Assembly (NCBI GenBank): GCA_035573895.1
Contig: DATLZR010000149.1
Coordinates: 1-45,100, forward strand
DNA from: Blastocatellia bacterium
Lineage (GTDB): Bacteria; Acidobacteriota; Blastocatellia; HR10
DNA: 45,100 nucleotides
Direction: 5' to 3'
Position 1 is the first letter of the stretch, and the number at the start of each line of letters is the position of its first letter. A model generated the notes under the pieces. That model did not search any database. It saw only the letters and a program-made list of their open reading frames with translations, and had not been told where the DNA came from. The position numbers and the translations under genes were made by a program. Positions 1 to 8,736 of this stretch are shown here, piece after piece.

Positions 1-82
1 GTCTCCGAGAACCTGAGAGAAAGGCGTTCCCGCTGCGGGTGTTTCGTGGGTTTAAGGATCGCTCTTTTGCTGTTCCCTGCGG

Positions 83-88
83 TATAAT
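83..88 (+). promoter_or_regulatory. candidate -10 box (TATAAT)
   Basis: A perfect TATAAT lies 35 bases upstream of the first gene's ATG. No convincing -35 hexamer is found 16-18 bases further upstream, so only the -10 is supported. Confidence 0.4.
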
Positions 89-123
89 GACCATGAAAAT
101 GCCGCGAGCCAGGAGGGAGAAGA

Positions 124-780
124 ATGAGGACGGTTGTCAGCGTGCTTCTCGGTCTCGCCTTTATGACCGGCCCGATCTCTGTGACGGGGGCGCAGTCGCC
201 ACAAAATGTCGTCGTGCCCGCGGGCACCGTCCTGCGCCTGTCGTTGCAAACGCCGGTCAGCACCAAGATCAGCGAAGTGGGCGATCCCATTCGCGCGACG
301 CTTTACGATGATCTGATCATTGACGGTCAGCTCGTGCTCCGGGAGGGAACGCTCTTTCTCGGACGGGTGACGCATGTGAAACCCGCCCGGCGCGGTCAGC
401 GTCAATCGGAACTCTCGCTTGTTTTTGATCGCGTGCGCTTGAGTTATGGCGAAGAGCCAGCAACGTTGACTCTCGCCGCCATTGACGATTGGCGCAACGA
501 CAAGAAGATCAAAAGCGACGACGAAGGCATCGCCCGAGGCGGTCGCAGCGGCGCTCAGACGGTGGAGAACGTCTATCGGGGAGCCCATATTGGACTGGCT
601 GCGGGCACCGCCGTGGGATTGATCACCCGCAGCGGTCGGGCCGCCGGGATCGTGATCGCCAGCACCCTGGGCGGGAGCGTTCTCCTGACCACAGGCAACG
701 ACATCCGGCTCAATCCGGGAACCATCCTGCGGATGAAACTAGAACAGCCGCTTCAGCTCCCGTCGCTCACCTCACGATGA
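124..780 (+). CDS. secreted glycine-zipper protein of unknown function
   Basis: A 218-residue protein that I do not recognise by name. It opens with a typical signal peptide: basic start MRTVV, hydrophobic core, and a likely cut after about residue 23 (TGAQ). The mature part has a short pattern that recurs at both ends, GTVLRLSLQTPV near residue 35 and GTILRMKLEQPLQLP near the C-terminus. Between them is a small-residue segment rich in G and A (about residues 150-190) that resembles a glycine zipper and may insert into or coat a membrane. The ATG follows an AGGAGGG-like ribosome site. It probably acts in the periplasm or outer membrane; that location is inferred from the signal peptide alone. 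Confidence 0.75.
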   Translation: MRTVVSVLLGLAFMTGPISVTGAQSPQNVVVPAGTVLRLSLQTPVSTKISEVGDPIRATLYDDLIIDGQLVLREGTLFLGRVTHVKPARRGQRQSELSLVFDRVRLSYGEEPATLTLAAIDDWRNDKKIKSDDEGIARGGRSGAQTVENVYRGAHIGLAAGTAVGLITRSGRAAGIVIASTLGGSVLLTTGNDIRLNPGTILRMKLEQPLQLPSLTSR

Positions 781-920
781 GCCGTCGGGCTCATGGTTCT
801 CATCCGGTGCCCGGGCGCAAAGGCGCTGCGACCCTTGTGAAATTCAAGGGGCGCGAGTCGCCCGTTTGGCAACCTCGCGGAAGAACCTCCGGCTTATGAT
901 CAACGCCTGCTCATGCGGCG

Positions 921-3626
921 ATGAATCGGATCTCCGGTGAGAGCAGACGATGTACCGGGACCTTTTCCCTCCTGATCGGTGGGAGTCATGACGGTGCTCC
1001 GGGCTGGCTTGTCGCGCCTGTGCTACGGGCAGGGGTGATCCTGATCCTCCTTCTTCTTCCGGCCGGGCCTATTCCCTCGACGCAGATTCTGGCGCATTGG
1101 CGAGGGGCGCCGCCGTCCCTGCGATCGGGGTCTGGCGAAACTTGCTTCGGTGAAGACCGAGGAATTCCCCGGCGGAAGAATCCCGGACGTGAGCCTCCGG
1201 CATCGCACTCCCTCTTGGGCGAGGAAGATCCGGTGGATGCGAACTCGGTGCGGGTGCAAGGGGAGACGCTCACGCGGTTGCGCGTGACAGTCACCGACGA
1301 AAACGGCGTCGCGGTGACGTCGGCACGCATCATCCTCACGCACACGGCCTCTGGCGCGGTCTTCCGGGGCGAGAGTGATTACTCCGGGAGGCGCGAGTTC
1401 ACCGACTTGCCGCCCGGCGTCTATCAGTTGAGGGTGGAGAAGGAGGGCTTTTACGTCGTCACGCTCGATGACGTTCGCCCCGATCAAACCTCCCAGATGG
1501 AGATCGTGCTCACCCACATTCAAGAGTTCGTCGAAGAGATGGATGTCGTTTATTCGCCTCCGGCGATTGATCCGACGAAAACGAGCGCCGGTCGGACGCT
1601 TGATTCCCGCGAGATTCTCACCGTTCCCTATCCGGTCACGCGCGACATTCGCTACGCGCTCCCGCTCATGCCCGGCATCGTCCGGGATGAAACCGGTCAG
1701 ATCCACCTGAGCGGTTCGGCCAGTTCTCAAACGCTCTATCAGCTCGACGGATTCCGTGTGGCGGATCCGGCGACCGGTCAGCTCGATCTGCGCGTGAGCG
1801 TGGATGCGGTGCGCTCGGTTGACGTTCAGAGCGCCCGGTATGCGGCCGAATACGGTCGAGCGAGCGGCGGTGTGGTGGCTCTCCTGACCGGGATGGGGGA
1901 TGATCGCTATCGGTTCTCGGCCACCGATTTCATCCCTTCGTTTCAAAACCGCAAGGGATTTCACATCAATAACTGGACGCCCCGGGCGACAGTATCCGGC
2001 CCTCTGCGGAAGAAGCAGGCGTGGTTCTACGAGGCGCTGGATGGCGAGTATGATCTGGCGATTGTGAGAGAATTGCCGCCGGGAGCCGATCGGAACTCTC
2101 GCTGGCGCGTGAGCAATCTCATCAAAGGTCAGGTCAATATCGGTTCCGGCCACATTCTCGCGGCCTCCGTGCTCGTGAATCGGTCGCGCTCGCCCCGCGC
2201 CGGTCTCTCGCCGTTTGTCCCGCCGGAGGCGACGGTCCGCCAGCAACAGACGGTCTCCTTCCTCGCGTTCAAGGATCAGGTCTCCACACAGTCGGGGTGG
2301 CTGCTCGATGTGGGATTTGCCGCCGGTTGGTTTCATAGGGCCGATATTCCGCACGGGTCTCAACACTACGTCATCCGTCCCGATGGGGTGAGTGGCAACT
2401 TCTTCAAGCGGAGTGATGATCGAGCGCGGCGATTCCAGGGACTCGCCCACCTCTTCCTCCCGCCGCGCCTCTGGTATGGCCGTCATGAGCTGAAGATGGG
2501 CGTTGATATCGAGGCTCTCCGGTTCGCGCAGGCCATCCAACGCCATCCGATAATGATTTTCCGCCAGGACGGCACGCTCGCCCGCCAGGTGACATTTGAG
2601 AACCGTCCGCCTTTCGCCCGCAATAATGTTTTGGTCAGCGCCTACGTTCAGGACAGATGGCTGGTTCAGGATCGTTGGGTCATCGAGATGGGCGGACGGT
2701 TTGATTGGGATCAGATTCTCCAGCAGGTCATGGTCTCTCCCCGATTGGCGACGAGCTATCTCGTTCGGCATGAGACGAAGATCACCGCCGGGGTCGGGCT
2801 TTTTTCCGATGCCCCGCTTCTCGTCCTGCTCGCGCGCCCGCACGAGGGTACTCGTCGTGATCTTTTTTACGCTGAGGATGGGCGCACGCTTCGCCTCCCC
2901 CCGGTGGAGACGGCCTTTGCTGCTACGGAACGGGAGCTGAAAGTCCCGCGCACCTGGCAGTGGAGCGTTGGATTGGAACAAAAGCTTCCGGCCTCGATCT
3001 ACCTTCAGCTCGAGGTCTTGCGCAAACGGGGAGCGAAGGATTGGGCCTTTGTGGGTCAAACCGACGGGGTCTCTCGTCTGTTCGTTCTGCGTCCGATGCG
3101 GCACGATCGCTACGGTGCCGTGCAGGTGAGCCTTCGACGAACATTCGCCCGGGGATCCACGATCTTTGTCGCCTATACGCGGTCATCGGCGCGATCCGAT
3201 GCGGTGCTCGACTACAGCCTCGATACCTTCACCTTCAGCCCACAAGCGGGTGGACCTCTGCCCTGGGATACGCCCAATCGCCTGGTCTGCTGGGGCTGGA
3301 TGCCCGTGGGGAAGGGATTCGATCTCGCCTATTCGCTTGAGTGGCGCGATGGATTTCCCTTCAGCGTCGTCAATGGGGATCAGCAACTCGTCGGTGCTCC
3401 TCACGGACAGCGCTTCCCCGCCTATTTTTCTCTCAATCTTCATGTCGAGCGGCGGTTTCACCTCTTCGGGTTTCAATGGGCGCTGCGGGCCGGGTTCAAT
3501 AACCTCACCGGTCGAGACAATCCCACCGTCGTCAACAACAATCGAGATGCGCCGGGGTTTTTGACCTTCAGCGGACGTCAGGGGCGAACCTTCACCGGGC
3601 GCATTCGCTTCCTCGGCCGGAAGTGA
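921..3626 (+). CDS. Oar-like TonB-dependent outer-membrane receptor
   Basis: About 900 residues. After a non-conserved N-terminal stretch that includes a hydrophobic export-type segment (residues ~38-50), there is a carboxypeptidase-regulatory (Ig-like) domain at about 110-195, containing DLPPGVYQLRVEKEGF. A TonB plug domain follows at about 215-330 (GIVRDETGQIHLSG, YQLDGFRV, YAAEYGRASGG). The rest is a beta-barrel rich in alternating aromatic strands, ending with an aromatic/basic strand (RIRFLGRK). Proteins of this build are abundant in Acidobacteria and import large substrates across the outer membrane using TonB energy, or act in adhesion; the substrate cannot be read. The start is uncertain: the ATG at 921 has no good ribosome site, and GTG codons at 1020 or 1035 would place the hydrophobic segment right at the N-terminus. 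Confidence 0.85.
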   Translation: MNRISGESRRCTGTFSLLIGGSHDGAPGWLVAPVLRAGVILILLLLPAGPIPSTQILAHWRGAPPSLRSGSGETCFGEDRGIPRRKNPGREPPASHSLLGEEDPVDANSVRVQGETLTRLRVTVTDENGVAVTSARIILTHTASGAVFRGESDYSGRREFTDLPPGVYQLRVEKEGFYVVTLDDVRPDQTSQMEIVLTHIQEFVEEMDVVYSPPAIDPTKTSAGRTLDSREILTVPYPVTRDIRYALPLMPGIVRDETGQIHLSGSASSQTLYQLDGFRVADPATGQLDLRVSVDAVRSVDVQSARYAAEYGRASGGVVALLTGMGDDRYRFSATDFIPSFQNRKGFHINNWTPRATVSGPLRKKQAWFYEALDGEYDLAIVRELPPGADRNSRWRVSNLIKGQVNIGSGHILAASVLVNRSRSPRAGLSPFVPPEATVRQQQTVSFLAFKDQVSTQSGWLLDVGFAAGWFHRADIPHGSQHYVIRPDGVSGNFFKRSDDRARRFQGLAHLFLPPRLWYGRHELKMGVDIEALRFAQAIQRHPIMIFRQDGTLARQVTFENRPPFARNNVLVSAYVQDRWLVQDRWVIEMGGRFDWDQILQQVMVSPRLATSYLVRHETKITAGVGLFSDAPLLVLLARPHEGTRRDLFYAEDGRTLRLPPVETAFAATERELKVPRTWQWSVGLEQKLPASIYLQLEVLRKRGAKDWAFVGQTDGVSRLFVLRPMRHDRYGAVQVSLRRTFARGSTIFVAYTRSSARSDAVLDYSLDTFTFSPQAGGPLPWDTPNRLVCWGWMPVGKGFDLAYSLEWRDGFPFSVVNGDQQLVGAPHGQRFPAYFSLNLHVERRFHLFGFQWALRAGFNNLTGRDNPTVVNNNRDAPGFLTFSGRQGRTFTGRIRFLGRK

Positions 3627-3837
3627 TGTCGGTCTCCTGTCCCTCCGCGAAACAGGATCTCCCGTCGAATCACTCCGATCTGAACACGCACTCCATTCGC
3701 ATCCACGTGCTCACCGTTCGCGTGCAGGCGCACGAATGGGAAGACGTATCCGGTTCATCTCCGGCGAGAATTTCAGGACCTCGCAGCGGCCCCCTCTGTC
3801 CCTGAGAGATTCCTCGACTGCGATTCGGAGCGCGTGC

Positions 3838-3867
3838 TTGACAAAGCCTCTCGGCGTGGGCTAGAAA
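3838..3867 (+). promoter_or_regulatory. sigma70-type promoter for def-fmt
   Basis: TTGACA at 3838-3843 and TAGAAA at 3862-3867, separated by 18 bases. The predicted transcript starts near 3874, ahead of the def ribosome site. This argues against a start as early as the GTG at 3879. Confidence 0.6.
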
Positions 3868-3908
3868 GGGGCTCGTGAGTGAAATCACACAGAGGAGAGA
3901 AGTCAATC

Positions 3909-4418
3909 GTGGTGCGAACGATCATCAAATACGGCGATCCGAGGCTCGAACGTCCGTCGGACCCGGTCACGGAGTTCAACGGTGAGCTGGTGACGCTCGT
4001 CCAGGATATGTTTGAGACAATGTACGCGGCGCGGGGCGTGGGATTGGCGGCTCCGCAAATCGGCATTAATAAACGAATTTTCGTCATGGACTGCGCCGGA
4101 GGCAAAGACCCGGCGCAAAAATACGTCATGATCAATCCGGAGATCCTCGTCGCTGAGGGCGAGGACATCGCCGAAGAAGGGTGCCTGAGCCTTCCCGGCT
4201 TCTATGCCAAGGTCGCGCGTCCGGTGCGCGTGGTCGCTCGCGGCCTCAACCTCGATGGGAAGGAGTACACCCTGGACGTGCGCGATCTGGCGGCGCGCTG
4301 CGTCGCGCACGAAGTGGATCACCTCGACGGCAAACTCTACCTCGTTCATCTCAGCCCGATCAAACGCGATCTTCTTGAGCGGAAGATCAAAAAACTGATC
4401 AAGGCCGGAGAGTGGTAA
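3909..4418 (+). CDS. def: peptide deformylase
   Basis: Removes the formyl group from the N-terminal methionine of new proteins. The 169-residue length fits the family. All three metal-site motifs are present: GVGLAAPQIG (residues 43-52), EGCLS (90-94, metal-binding Cys) and HEVDH (134-138, two metal His and the catalytic Glu). I chose the GTG at 3909 because AGGAG at 3893-3897 is correctly spaced before it and the conserved region starts at once (VRTIIKYGDPRL). An in-frame GTG at 3879 sits almost on the predicted transcript start. The partner gene fmt follows, as is common, with 142 bases between. Confidence 0.95.
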   Translation: MVRTIIKYGDPRLERPSDPVTEFNGELVTLVQDMFETMYAARGVGLAAPQIGINKRIFVMDCAGGKDPAQKYVMINPEILVAEGEDIAEEGCLSLPGFYAKVARPVRVVARGLNLDGKEYTLDVRDLAARCVAHEVDHLDGKLYLVHLSPIKRDLLERKIKKLIKAGEW

Positions 4419-4560
4419 CAGCCGGCGTCGCGCGGATTTTGGAGTCTGCAAGCCGGTACGGGCCGGAAAGCGTGTACCACAACGAGGCGACTTGTCGGCC
4501 TGCGACATCTGCTTGAGCCACAGGTCGCGGGCTCATACCGAGAGAAAAGGTCGCGATATT

Positions 4561-5508
4561 ATGCGCCTCATTTTCATGGGAACACCCGAAGCCGCTGTCC
4601 CGACGCTGGAGAAGCTCCTCGATCACGGTCACCAGGTCCTGGCCGTCTTCACGCAGCCGGATAAGCCGGTGGGGCGTCACCAAAAGCTCACTCCATCGCC
4701 GGTGAAGGTTCGGGCCGAGCAAAGAGGCCTGCCGGTCTATCAGCCGGAGAAGATCAAGACTAACGAGCAAGTGCGGGAGATTTTTCACGCGCTCGCACCC
4801 GAAGCCGTCGTCGTCGTCGCCTACGGGAAAATTCTTCCACCCTGGATGCTGGCCATCCCTCCGCGGGGATGCATTAACGTTCATTTCTCCCTCTTGCCGA
4901 AATATCGGGGAGCGGCTCCCGTCAACTGGGCCATTGTTCGGGGCGAGACCGAAACGGGCGTGACGACGATGCTCATGGACGAGGGGATGGATACCGGCCC
5001 GATCTTGCTTCAACGGTCGTGTCCCATTGGGGCCGATGAAACGGCTGCGGAGCTGACCGAGCGACTGGCCCGGATGGGAGCCGATCTGCTCATCGAGACG
5101 CTGGAAGGACTCCGGCAAGGACGCCTGACGCCGATTCCTCAGGATGATTCTCAAGCGACCTATGCCCCTCTGCTCAAGCGGGAGGATGGTCGTATCGTCT
5201 GGACGCTCACGGCGGAAGAGATTCGCAACCGTGTGCGGGGGTTTCAACCCTGGCCAGGGGCCTGGACGACATTGCGGGGCGCGCGGGTTATTCTCTGGCG
5301 CGCAGAGGCGGAAACCCCCATCCCGCCGGAGCAGCGCGCGCTTGCGCCGGGAACAATCAGTGAGATCCGAAAGGATGCGTTTGCCGTCATCTGCGGCGGG
5401 GACTCGCGGCTCATTATCACGGAACTTCAGCTTGAAGGGCGCAAGCGCCTGCCCGCCCGCGAATTCCTCAAAGGAGCCCGCCTGGAAGTCGGTATCCGTC
5501 TGGAGTAG
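4561..5508 (+). CDS. fmt: methionyl-tRNA formyltransferase
   Basis: Adds a formyl group from 10-formyl-tetrahydrofolate to initiator Met-tRNA, the step that peptide deformylase later reverses. The 315-residue product has the N-terminal formyltransferase domain (MRLIFMGTPE, residues 1-10). Catalytic residues are N106, H108 (in NVHFSLLPKYRG) and D144 (MDEGMDTGPIL), the same numbers as in the E. coli enzyme. The C-terminal OB-fold tRNA-binding domain covers about 205-315. The ATG at 4561 is preceded by an AGAGAAAAGG stretch; an upstream in-frame extension to 4492 is not conserved-looking. It lies in the same direction as def and is probably co-transcribed with it. Confidence 0.95.
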   Translation: MRLIFMGTPEAAVPTLEKLLDHGHQVLAVFTQPDKPVGRHQKLTPSPVKVRAEQRGLPVYQPEKIKTNEQVREIFHALAPEAVVVVAYGKILPPWMLAIPPRGCINVHFSLLPKYRGAAPVNWAIVRGETETGVTTMLMDEGMDTGPILLQRSCPIGADETAAELTERLARMGADLLIETLEGLRQGRLTPIPQDDSQATYAPLLKREDGRIVWTLTAEEIRNRVRGFQPWPGAWTTLRGARVILWRAEAETPIPPEQRALAPGTISEIRKDAFAVICGGDSRLIITELQLEGRKRLPAREFLKGARLEVGIRLE

Positions 5509-5647
5509 CCGCCGTCGCGCCGACCGTCGCTGGGGAAACGACAGGCGGGCGAGCACGCACCTGCTCATCTTTTCCCTCTCGCTCAGTTAGTACGGCGTCG
5601 TGCCCCCTCGTCCAGGCCCCCTCACCTTTTACCTCGTCACCTGGTGG

Positions 5648-5676
5648 TTGACAGGCACCGGCGGAGCTTCTAAGCT
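5648..5676 (+). promoter_or_regulatory. candidate sigma70 promoter for the methyltransferase
   Basis: TTGACA at 5648-5653, a 17-base spacer, then TAAGCT at 5671-5676 (the key T, A and final T match). The expected start of transcription is about 17 bases before the GTG at 5700. Confidence 0.45.
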
Positions 5677-5699
5677 GACTCTGCTCTTCGTGGTGGAAC

Positions 5700-6269
5700 G
5701 TGGATCGGCAGGGGGCCAATACCCGGCGTCTTCTGGATGTGGGGTGTGGGCGCAACAAGGTCGCTCGCGCCATCGGGTTGGACCGCATTCCGGTCGAGGG
5801 AGTGGACGTTGTTTATGATCTGGAGATGTTCCCCTATCCCTTTGTGACCGATGCTTTCGACGAGATTCACGCCCGCCATATCATCGAACACGTCGCATCG
5901 GTCGTTCACTTTCTCGATGAGCTTCATCGCATTGCCCGGCCGGGTGCCCGGCTCTACATCACGACGCCGCACTATTCCTATGCCCACTCCTGGCGCGATC
6001 CCACGCATCGCTGGCACTTCAGTTCCTACACGTTCGACTACTTCGATGCCGACCATCCGGCCCGTTACTATCTGGGGCGAGGCCGGTTTCATGTCATCAC
6101 CGTTCAGGTGAAAATGCTTCGGCTGTGGCGATGGATGGGGGTGGAGTGGCTCATCAATGCGGTGATGCACCACCGCCGCTGGCGCTTCTTTCGTCGGATC
6201 TGGGAGGAGTATCTGGCCTTTGTTGTTCGCGCGCGGGAGATTCACGCCGTCCTGGAGGTCATCAAATAA
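5700..6269 (+). CDS. class I SAM-dependent methyltransferase (methyltransf_11 type)
   Basis: A 189-residue soluble protein. The SAM-binding glycine loop is at the N-terminus (LLDVGCGRNKVARAIGLD, residues ~11-28). The acidic strand end (GVDVVYDLE) and the post-I region follow, then a motif typical of type 11 enzymes (FDEIHARHIIEHV) and RIARPGARLYITTP. A Tyr/His/Trp-rich stretch (HYSYAHSWRDPTHRWHFSSY) probably forms the acceptor site. The start is a GTG; no ATG precedes the SAM loop. The substrate is unknown, and the neighbours (fmt upstream, hpt downstream) do not indicate one. It is short for this class, but the core fold appears complete. Confidence 0.8.
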   Translation: MDRQGANTRRLLDVGCGRNKVARAIGLDRIPVEGVDVVYDLEMFPYPFVTDAFDEIHARHIIEHVASVVHFLDELHRIARPGARLYITTPHYSYAHSWRDPTHRWHFSSYTFDYFDADHPARYYLGRGRFHVITVQVKMLRLWRWMGVEWLINAVMHHRRWRFFRRIWEEYLAFVVRAREIHAVLEVIK

Positions 6270-6270
6270 T

Positions 6271-6300
6271 TTGACTCGCTGCCGAGCTGACCGATATATT
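6271..6300 (+). promoter_or_regulatory. sigma70-type promoter for hpt
   Basis: TTGACT at 6271-6276 and TATATT at 6295-6300 with an 18-base spacer, each one mismatch from consensus. It lies directly after the methyltransferase stop and 34 bases before the hpt ATG. Confidence 0.65.
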
Positions 6301-6333
6301 TGCCGGTGATGTGTTGCCGGAGGAACGATCACC

Positions 6334-6903
6334 ATGCCACAAGAGGGTGCTTGTATCTCGGAGTTTCAGAATCCGGAACTCGAAGTCCTCATTGACGAGG
6401 CGACGCTCAAAAAGCGCATCGCTGAGCTGGGGGCTGAGATCACCCGGGACTATGCCGGGCGCACGCCCCATCTCGTGGGTGTGCTCAAGGGGGCGGTGGT
6501 GTTTCTGGCCGAACTGATGCGACACATTGATCTGCCGGTCACGCTCGATTTCATCGCTGTCTCCAGCTATGGCCGCTCCACCCGCACCACCGGTGAAGTG
6601 CGCATCATTAAGGACCTTGACGAAAGCCTGGCGGATCGAGACGTCCTGGTGGTGGAGGATATTCTCGATACGGGCTTGACGCTCAACTACCTGCTCACCA
6701 ACTTTCGCTCGCGGGAGGTTCGCTCGATCGGCATCGTGACCTTGCTCAACAAGCCGTCGCGGCGACGGGTTGAGGTCGAAGTCGCCTATAAGGGGTTTGA
6801 CATCCCCGATGCCTTCGTCGTCGGATTCGGTCTCGACTATGCCGAAAGATACCGCAATCTCCCCTTCGTGGCGATCCTGAAAAATGCCCCGACGCTTCCC
6901 TAG
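6334..6903 (+). CDS. hpt: hypoxanthine phosphoribosyltransferase
   Basis: Purine salvage enzyme that joins hypoxanthine (and usually guanine) to PRPP to make the nucleotide. The 189-residue length is normal. The PRPP-binding motif VVEDILDTG is at residues 106-114. The flexible-loop region SSYGRSTRTTGEV (77-89) and the purine-contact region near the C-terminus (PDAFVVGFGLDYAERYRNLP) are both clear. The ATG follows a GGAGGA ribosome site at a good distance and has its own promoter. A purine-type NCS2 permease lies far away at 43.6 kb, so no operon link is visible. Confidence 0.93.
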   Translation: MPQEGACISEFQNPELEVLIDEATLKKRIAELGAEITRDYAGRTPHLVGVLKGAVVFLAELMRHIDLPVTLDFIAVSSYGRSTRTTGEVRIIKDLDESLADRDVLVVEDILDTGLTLNYLLTNFRSREVRSIGIVTLLNKPSRRRVEVEVAYKGFDIPDAFVVGFGLDYAERYRNLPFVAILKNAPTLP

Positions 6904-6947
6904 ACCATCATGATGATTCTCCTCACCGATCCTCTTTCCCGGGCACA

Positions 6948-8468
6948 GTGAAGGGAGAGGTGGTCCTGGATGGGTTCGCTATGAACGAAAACGCACCGAC
7001 GTCGGAGAGAAAAATCGAAAGCGAAGCGACGACGGACTGGCTGGATCGTGCATTGAGCTTCCTCAGCTCCGTTCCGTTTGGCATCGCGCTCATGATCCTG
7101 CTGGTCATTTCCTCGTTGCTCGGCACGGTGATTCCCCAGGTCACGCTGGAGAACTTCGACGAGTTTTATCGGCGCTTGACGCCGGCCGAGCGGGCGCTCT
7201 ATGGCAGCCTCGGGCTGTTTGATCTCTATCATGCCTGGTGGTTCAGCGGGTTGATGGTTTTATTCGCGCTGAACCTCACGCTGGCCTCGATTGACATCGG
7301 AGCCAAGGCGCTGCGGTTTTATCGCCGACCGGCTCTCGCTCCTCCGGTGGCCTTTCTCTCAACACTGGCCTTCTCGCGCACGGGGGAGACCGGTTTTTCC
7401 GCCGATGTGGTGGATCGCTGCGCGGCGGTGTGTCGGGCTCTCCGGTTTCGCGTGACGGTGACATCCGAGGGCGAGCGCACGACGGTGTTCGCCGAACGGG
7501 GCCGATGGGTGCGGTGGGGAGGATTGGTGGTTCATCTCTCGCTCGTCGTCATCCTGGCGGGAGCCTTCGTGGGCTCGCGGTGGGGATATGAGGGGATCAT
7601 CACCGTTGCTCCGGGGACGACGGTCACCGATCTGTTCATTCCCGGTGTGCCGGCGCTGAACCGGCCAGACGAGCGACGGCCGCTTCCGTTCACGGTGGTG
7701 TGTCGTCGCATCTGGGTCGAACTGAAAAACCCTCAGGGTCCCATGACTCCGGCCAATATCATCAACTGGTATACCGAGGTGACGATCCGGGACCGGGACC
7801 GGGAACATCAGGGCGTCATCAAGGTGAATGGGCCGCTCGATTATCGAGGCCATCGCTTCTTTCAATCGGCAACCGGCGGCGGCGCCGATGCGAGTCGCAT
7901 CGTCGTGAGTTTCCGCCGGGACAATGGTGAGCCTCAGGTGATCACGCTCGACAAACTTCAGGCGGCCTCGGTGGAGGGAGTGGGAACGGTTCGATTCGTT
8001 CGATTTTTCCCCGATCTGCAACTTGTGGGAGGCGAACCCCGATCGGCATCAGACGACTATACGAACCCCGCCGCTGAGCTGGAAATCACGTCGTCCGACG
8101 GGGAGAGGAAAACGGTATGGGCGCTCAGCGAAGAGGCGGCCGATCTGTTTTCCGCCGATTCCAATGATTCCCTCGCGCCGTTCCGTCTGGCCGGCTGGCG
8201 CGTCGTTCTGCAGTCGTTCGACCGGGTGAGTCAGCACCACATTCTCCGCGTTCAATATGATCCCGGAGTCGGCGCCGTCTACGGAGGATCGGCGGTGCTG
8301 ATTCTGGCCCTGATGCTCGTGTTTGCCTTTGCTCATGAGCGCCTGTGGGTGGTTGTTCAAAGAGAGGGCGACCGTGCGCGATTCGTCCTGGGGGGTGAAA
8401 CCAATCGCCATCACCTGGGGTTTGAAAAGAAGTTTGAGGCAGTGGTGAAGGCATGCTTGACAGGCTGA
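6948..8468 (+). CDS. resB: ResB-family cytochrome c biogenesis protein
   Basis: ResB/CcsB works with CcsA/ResC in system II to move heme across the membrane and attach it to apocytochrome c. The protein is about 500 residues. The first membrane segment has the family signature VPFGIALMILLVISSLLGTV, the second follows FDLYHAWWFSG, and a third lies at WGGLVVHLSLVVILAGAFVG. A large periplasmic domain comes next, then a final membrane helix near the C-terminus (VYGGSAVLILALMLVFAFAH). The start is uncertain: GTG at 6948 gives a longer form, while ATG at 6981 (MNENAPTSERK) looks more natural, and neither has an ideal ribosome site. No ccsA gene is nearby in the window. Confidence 0.85.
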   Translation: MKGEVVLDGFAMNENAPTSERKIESEATTDWLDRALSFLSSVPFGIALMILLVISSLLGTVIPQVTLENFDEFYRRLTPAERALYGSLGLFDLYHAWWFSGLMVLFALNLTLASIDIGAKALRFYRRPALAPPVAFLSTLAFSRTGETGFSADVVDRCAAVCRALRFRVTVTSEGERTTVFAERGRWVRWGGLVVHLSLVVILAGAFVGSRWGYEGIITVAPGTTVTDLFIPGVPALNRPDERRPLPFTVVCRRIWVELKNPQGPMTPANIINWYTEVTIRDRDREHQGVIKVNGPLDYRGHRFFQSATGGGADASRIVVSFRRDNGEPQVITLDKLQAASVEGVGTVRFVRFFPDLQLVGGEPRSASDDYTNPAAELEITSSDGERKTVWALSEEAADLFSADSNDSLAPFRLAGWRVVLQSFDRVSQHHILRVQYDPGVGAVYGGSAVLILALMLVFAFAHERLWVVVQREGDRARFVLGGETNRHHLGFEKKFEAVVKACLTG

Positions 8469-8486
8469 CTTTCTCTTTGCTAGATT
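8457..8486 (+). promoter_or_regulatory. sigma70-type promoter for tRNA-Val
   Basis: TTGACA at 8457-8462 (overlapping the resB stop) and TAGATT at 8481-8486, spacer 18. The mature tRNA begins 24 bases after the -10. Confidence 0.65.
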
Positions 8487-8509
8487 GTCTCGCGCTGACA
8501 CAATGGAAT

Positions 8510-8584
8510 AGGCGCGTAGCTCAGGGGGAGAGCACTACCTTGACGCGGTAGGGGTCAGCGGTTCAAATCCGCTCGCGCCTACCA
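8510..8584 (+). tRNA. tRNA-Val (anticodon GAC)
   Basis: A complete cloverleaf of 75 bases with encoded CCA. The acceptor stem AGGCGCG pairs fully with CGCGCCT. The D-arm is GCTC/GAGC with a short 7-base loop. The anticodon stem CTACC/GGTAG carries the loop TTGACGC, with GAC at 8542-8544. The T-arm is AGCGG/CCGCT with loop TTCAAAT. It reads valine codon GTC. It sits alone between resB and thrS with its own promoter. Confidence 0.97.
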
Positions 8585-8592
8585 TTTTTATT

Positions 8593-8601
8593 TGGTATGA
8601 T
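8593..8601 (+). promoter_or_regulatory. candidate extended -10 promoter for the thrS operon
   Basis: TGG followed by TATGAT (8596-8601) forms an extended -10 (TGnTATnAT type) just after the tRNA. There is no clear -35. It would give a leader of about 130 bases before thrS. Confidence 0.4.
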
Positions 8602-8736
8602 GGGCGCCTTTGAAGCGGGTGATGATTGGACCGATGAAGGCAGTCTGCACGATGACGCGAGCGATGCAATCCTCACCCGTGCGCGTGAGGTGCCATCGTC
8701 AATCCATGCGGGAGGGAGTGTAACGTCGGAACGACA

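Noticed and set aside
3623-3805. Small gene after the TonB receptor
   Set aside because: It overlaps the receptor stop, has no ribosome site and no recognisable sequence.
8585-8736. T-box or threonine attenuator before thrS
   Set aside because: No T-box core, no run of Thr codons in a leader peptide and no terminator hairpin was seen.
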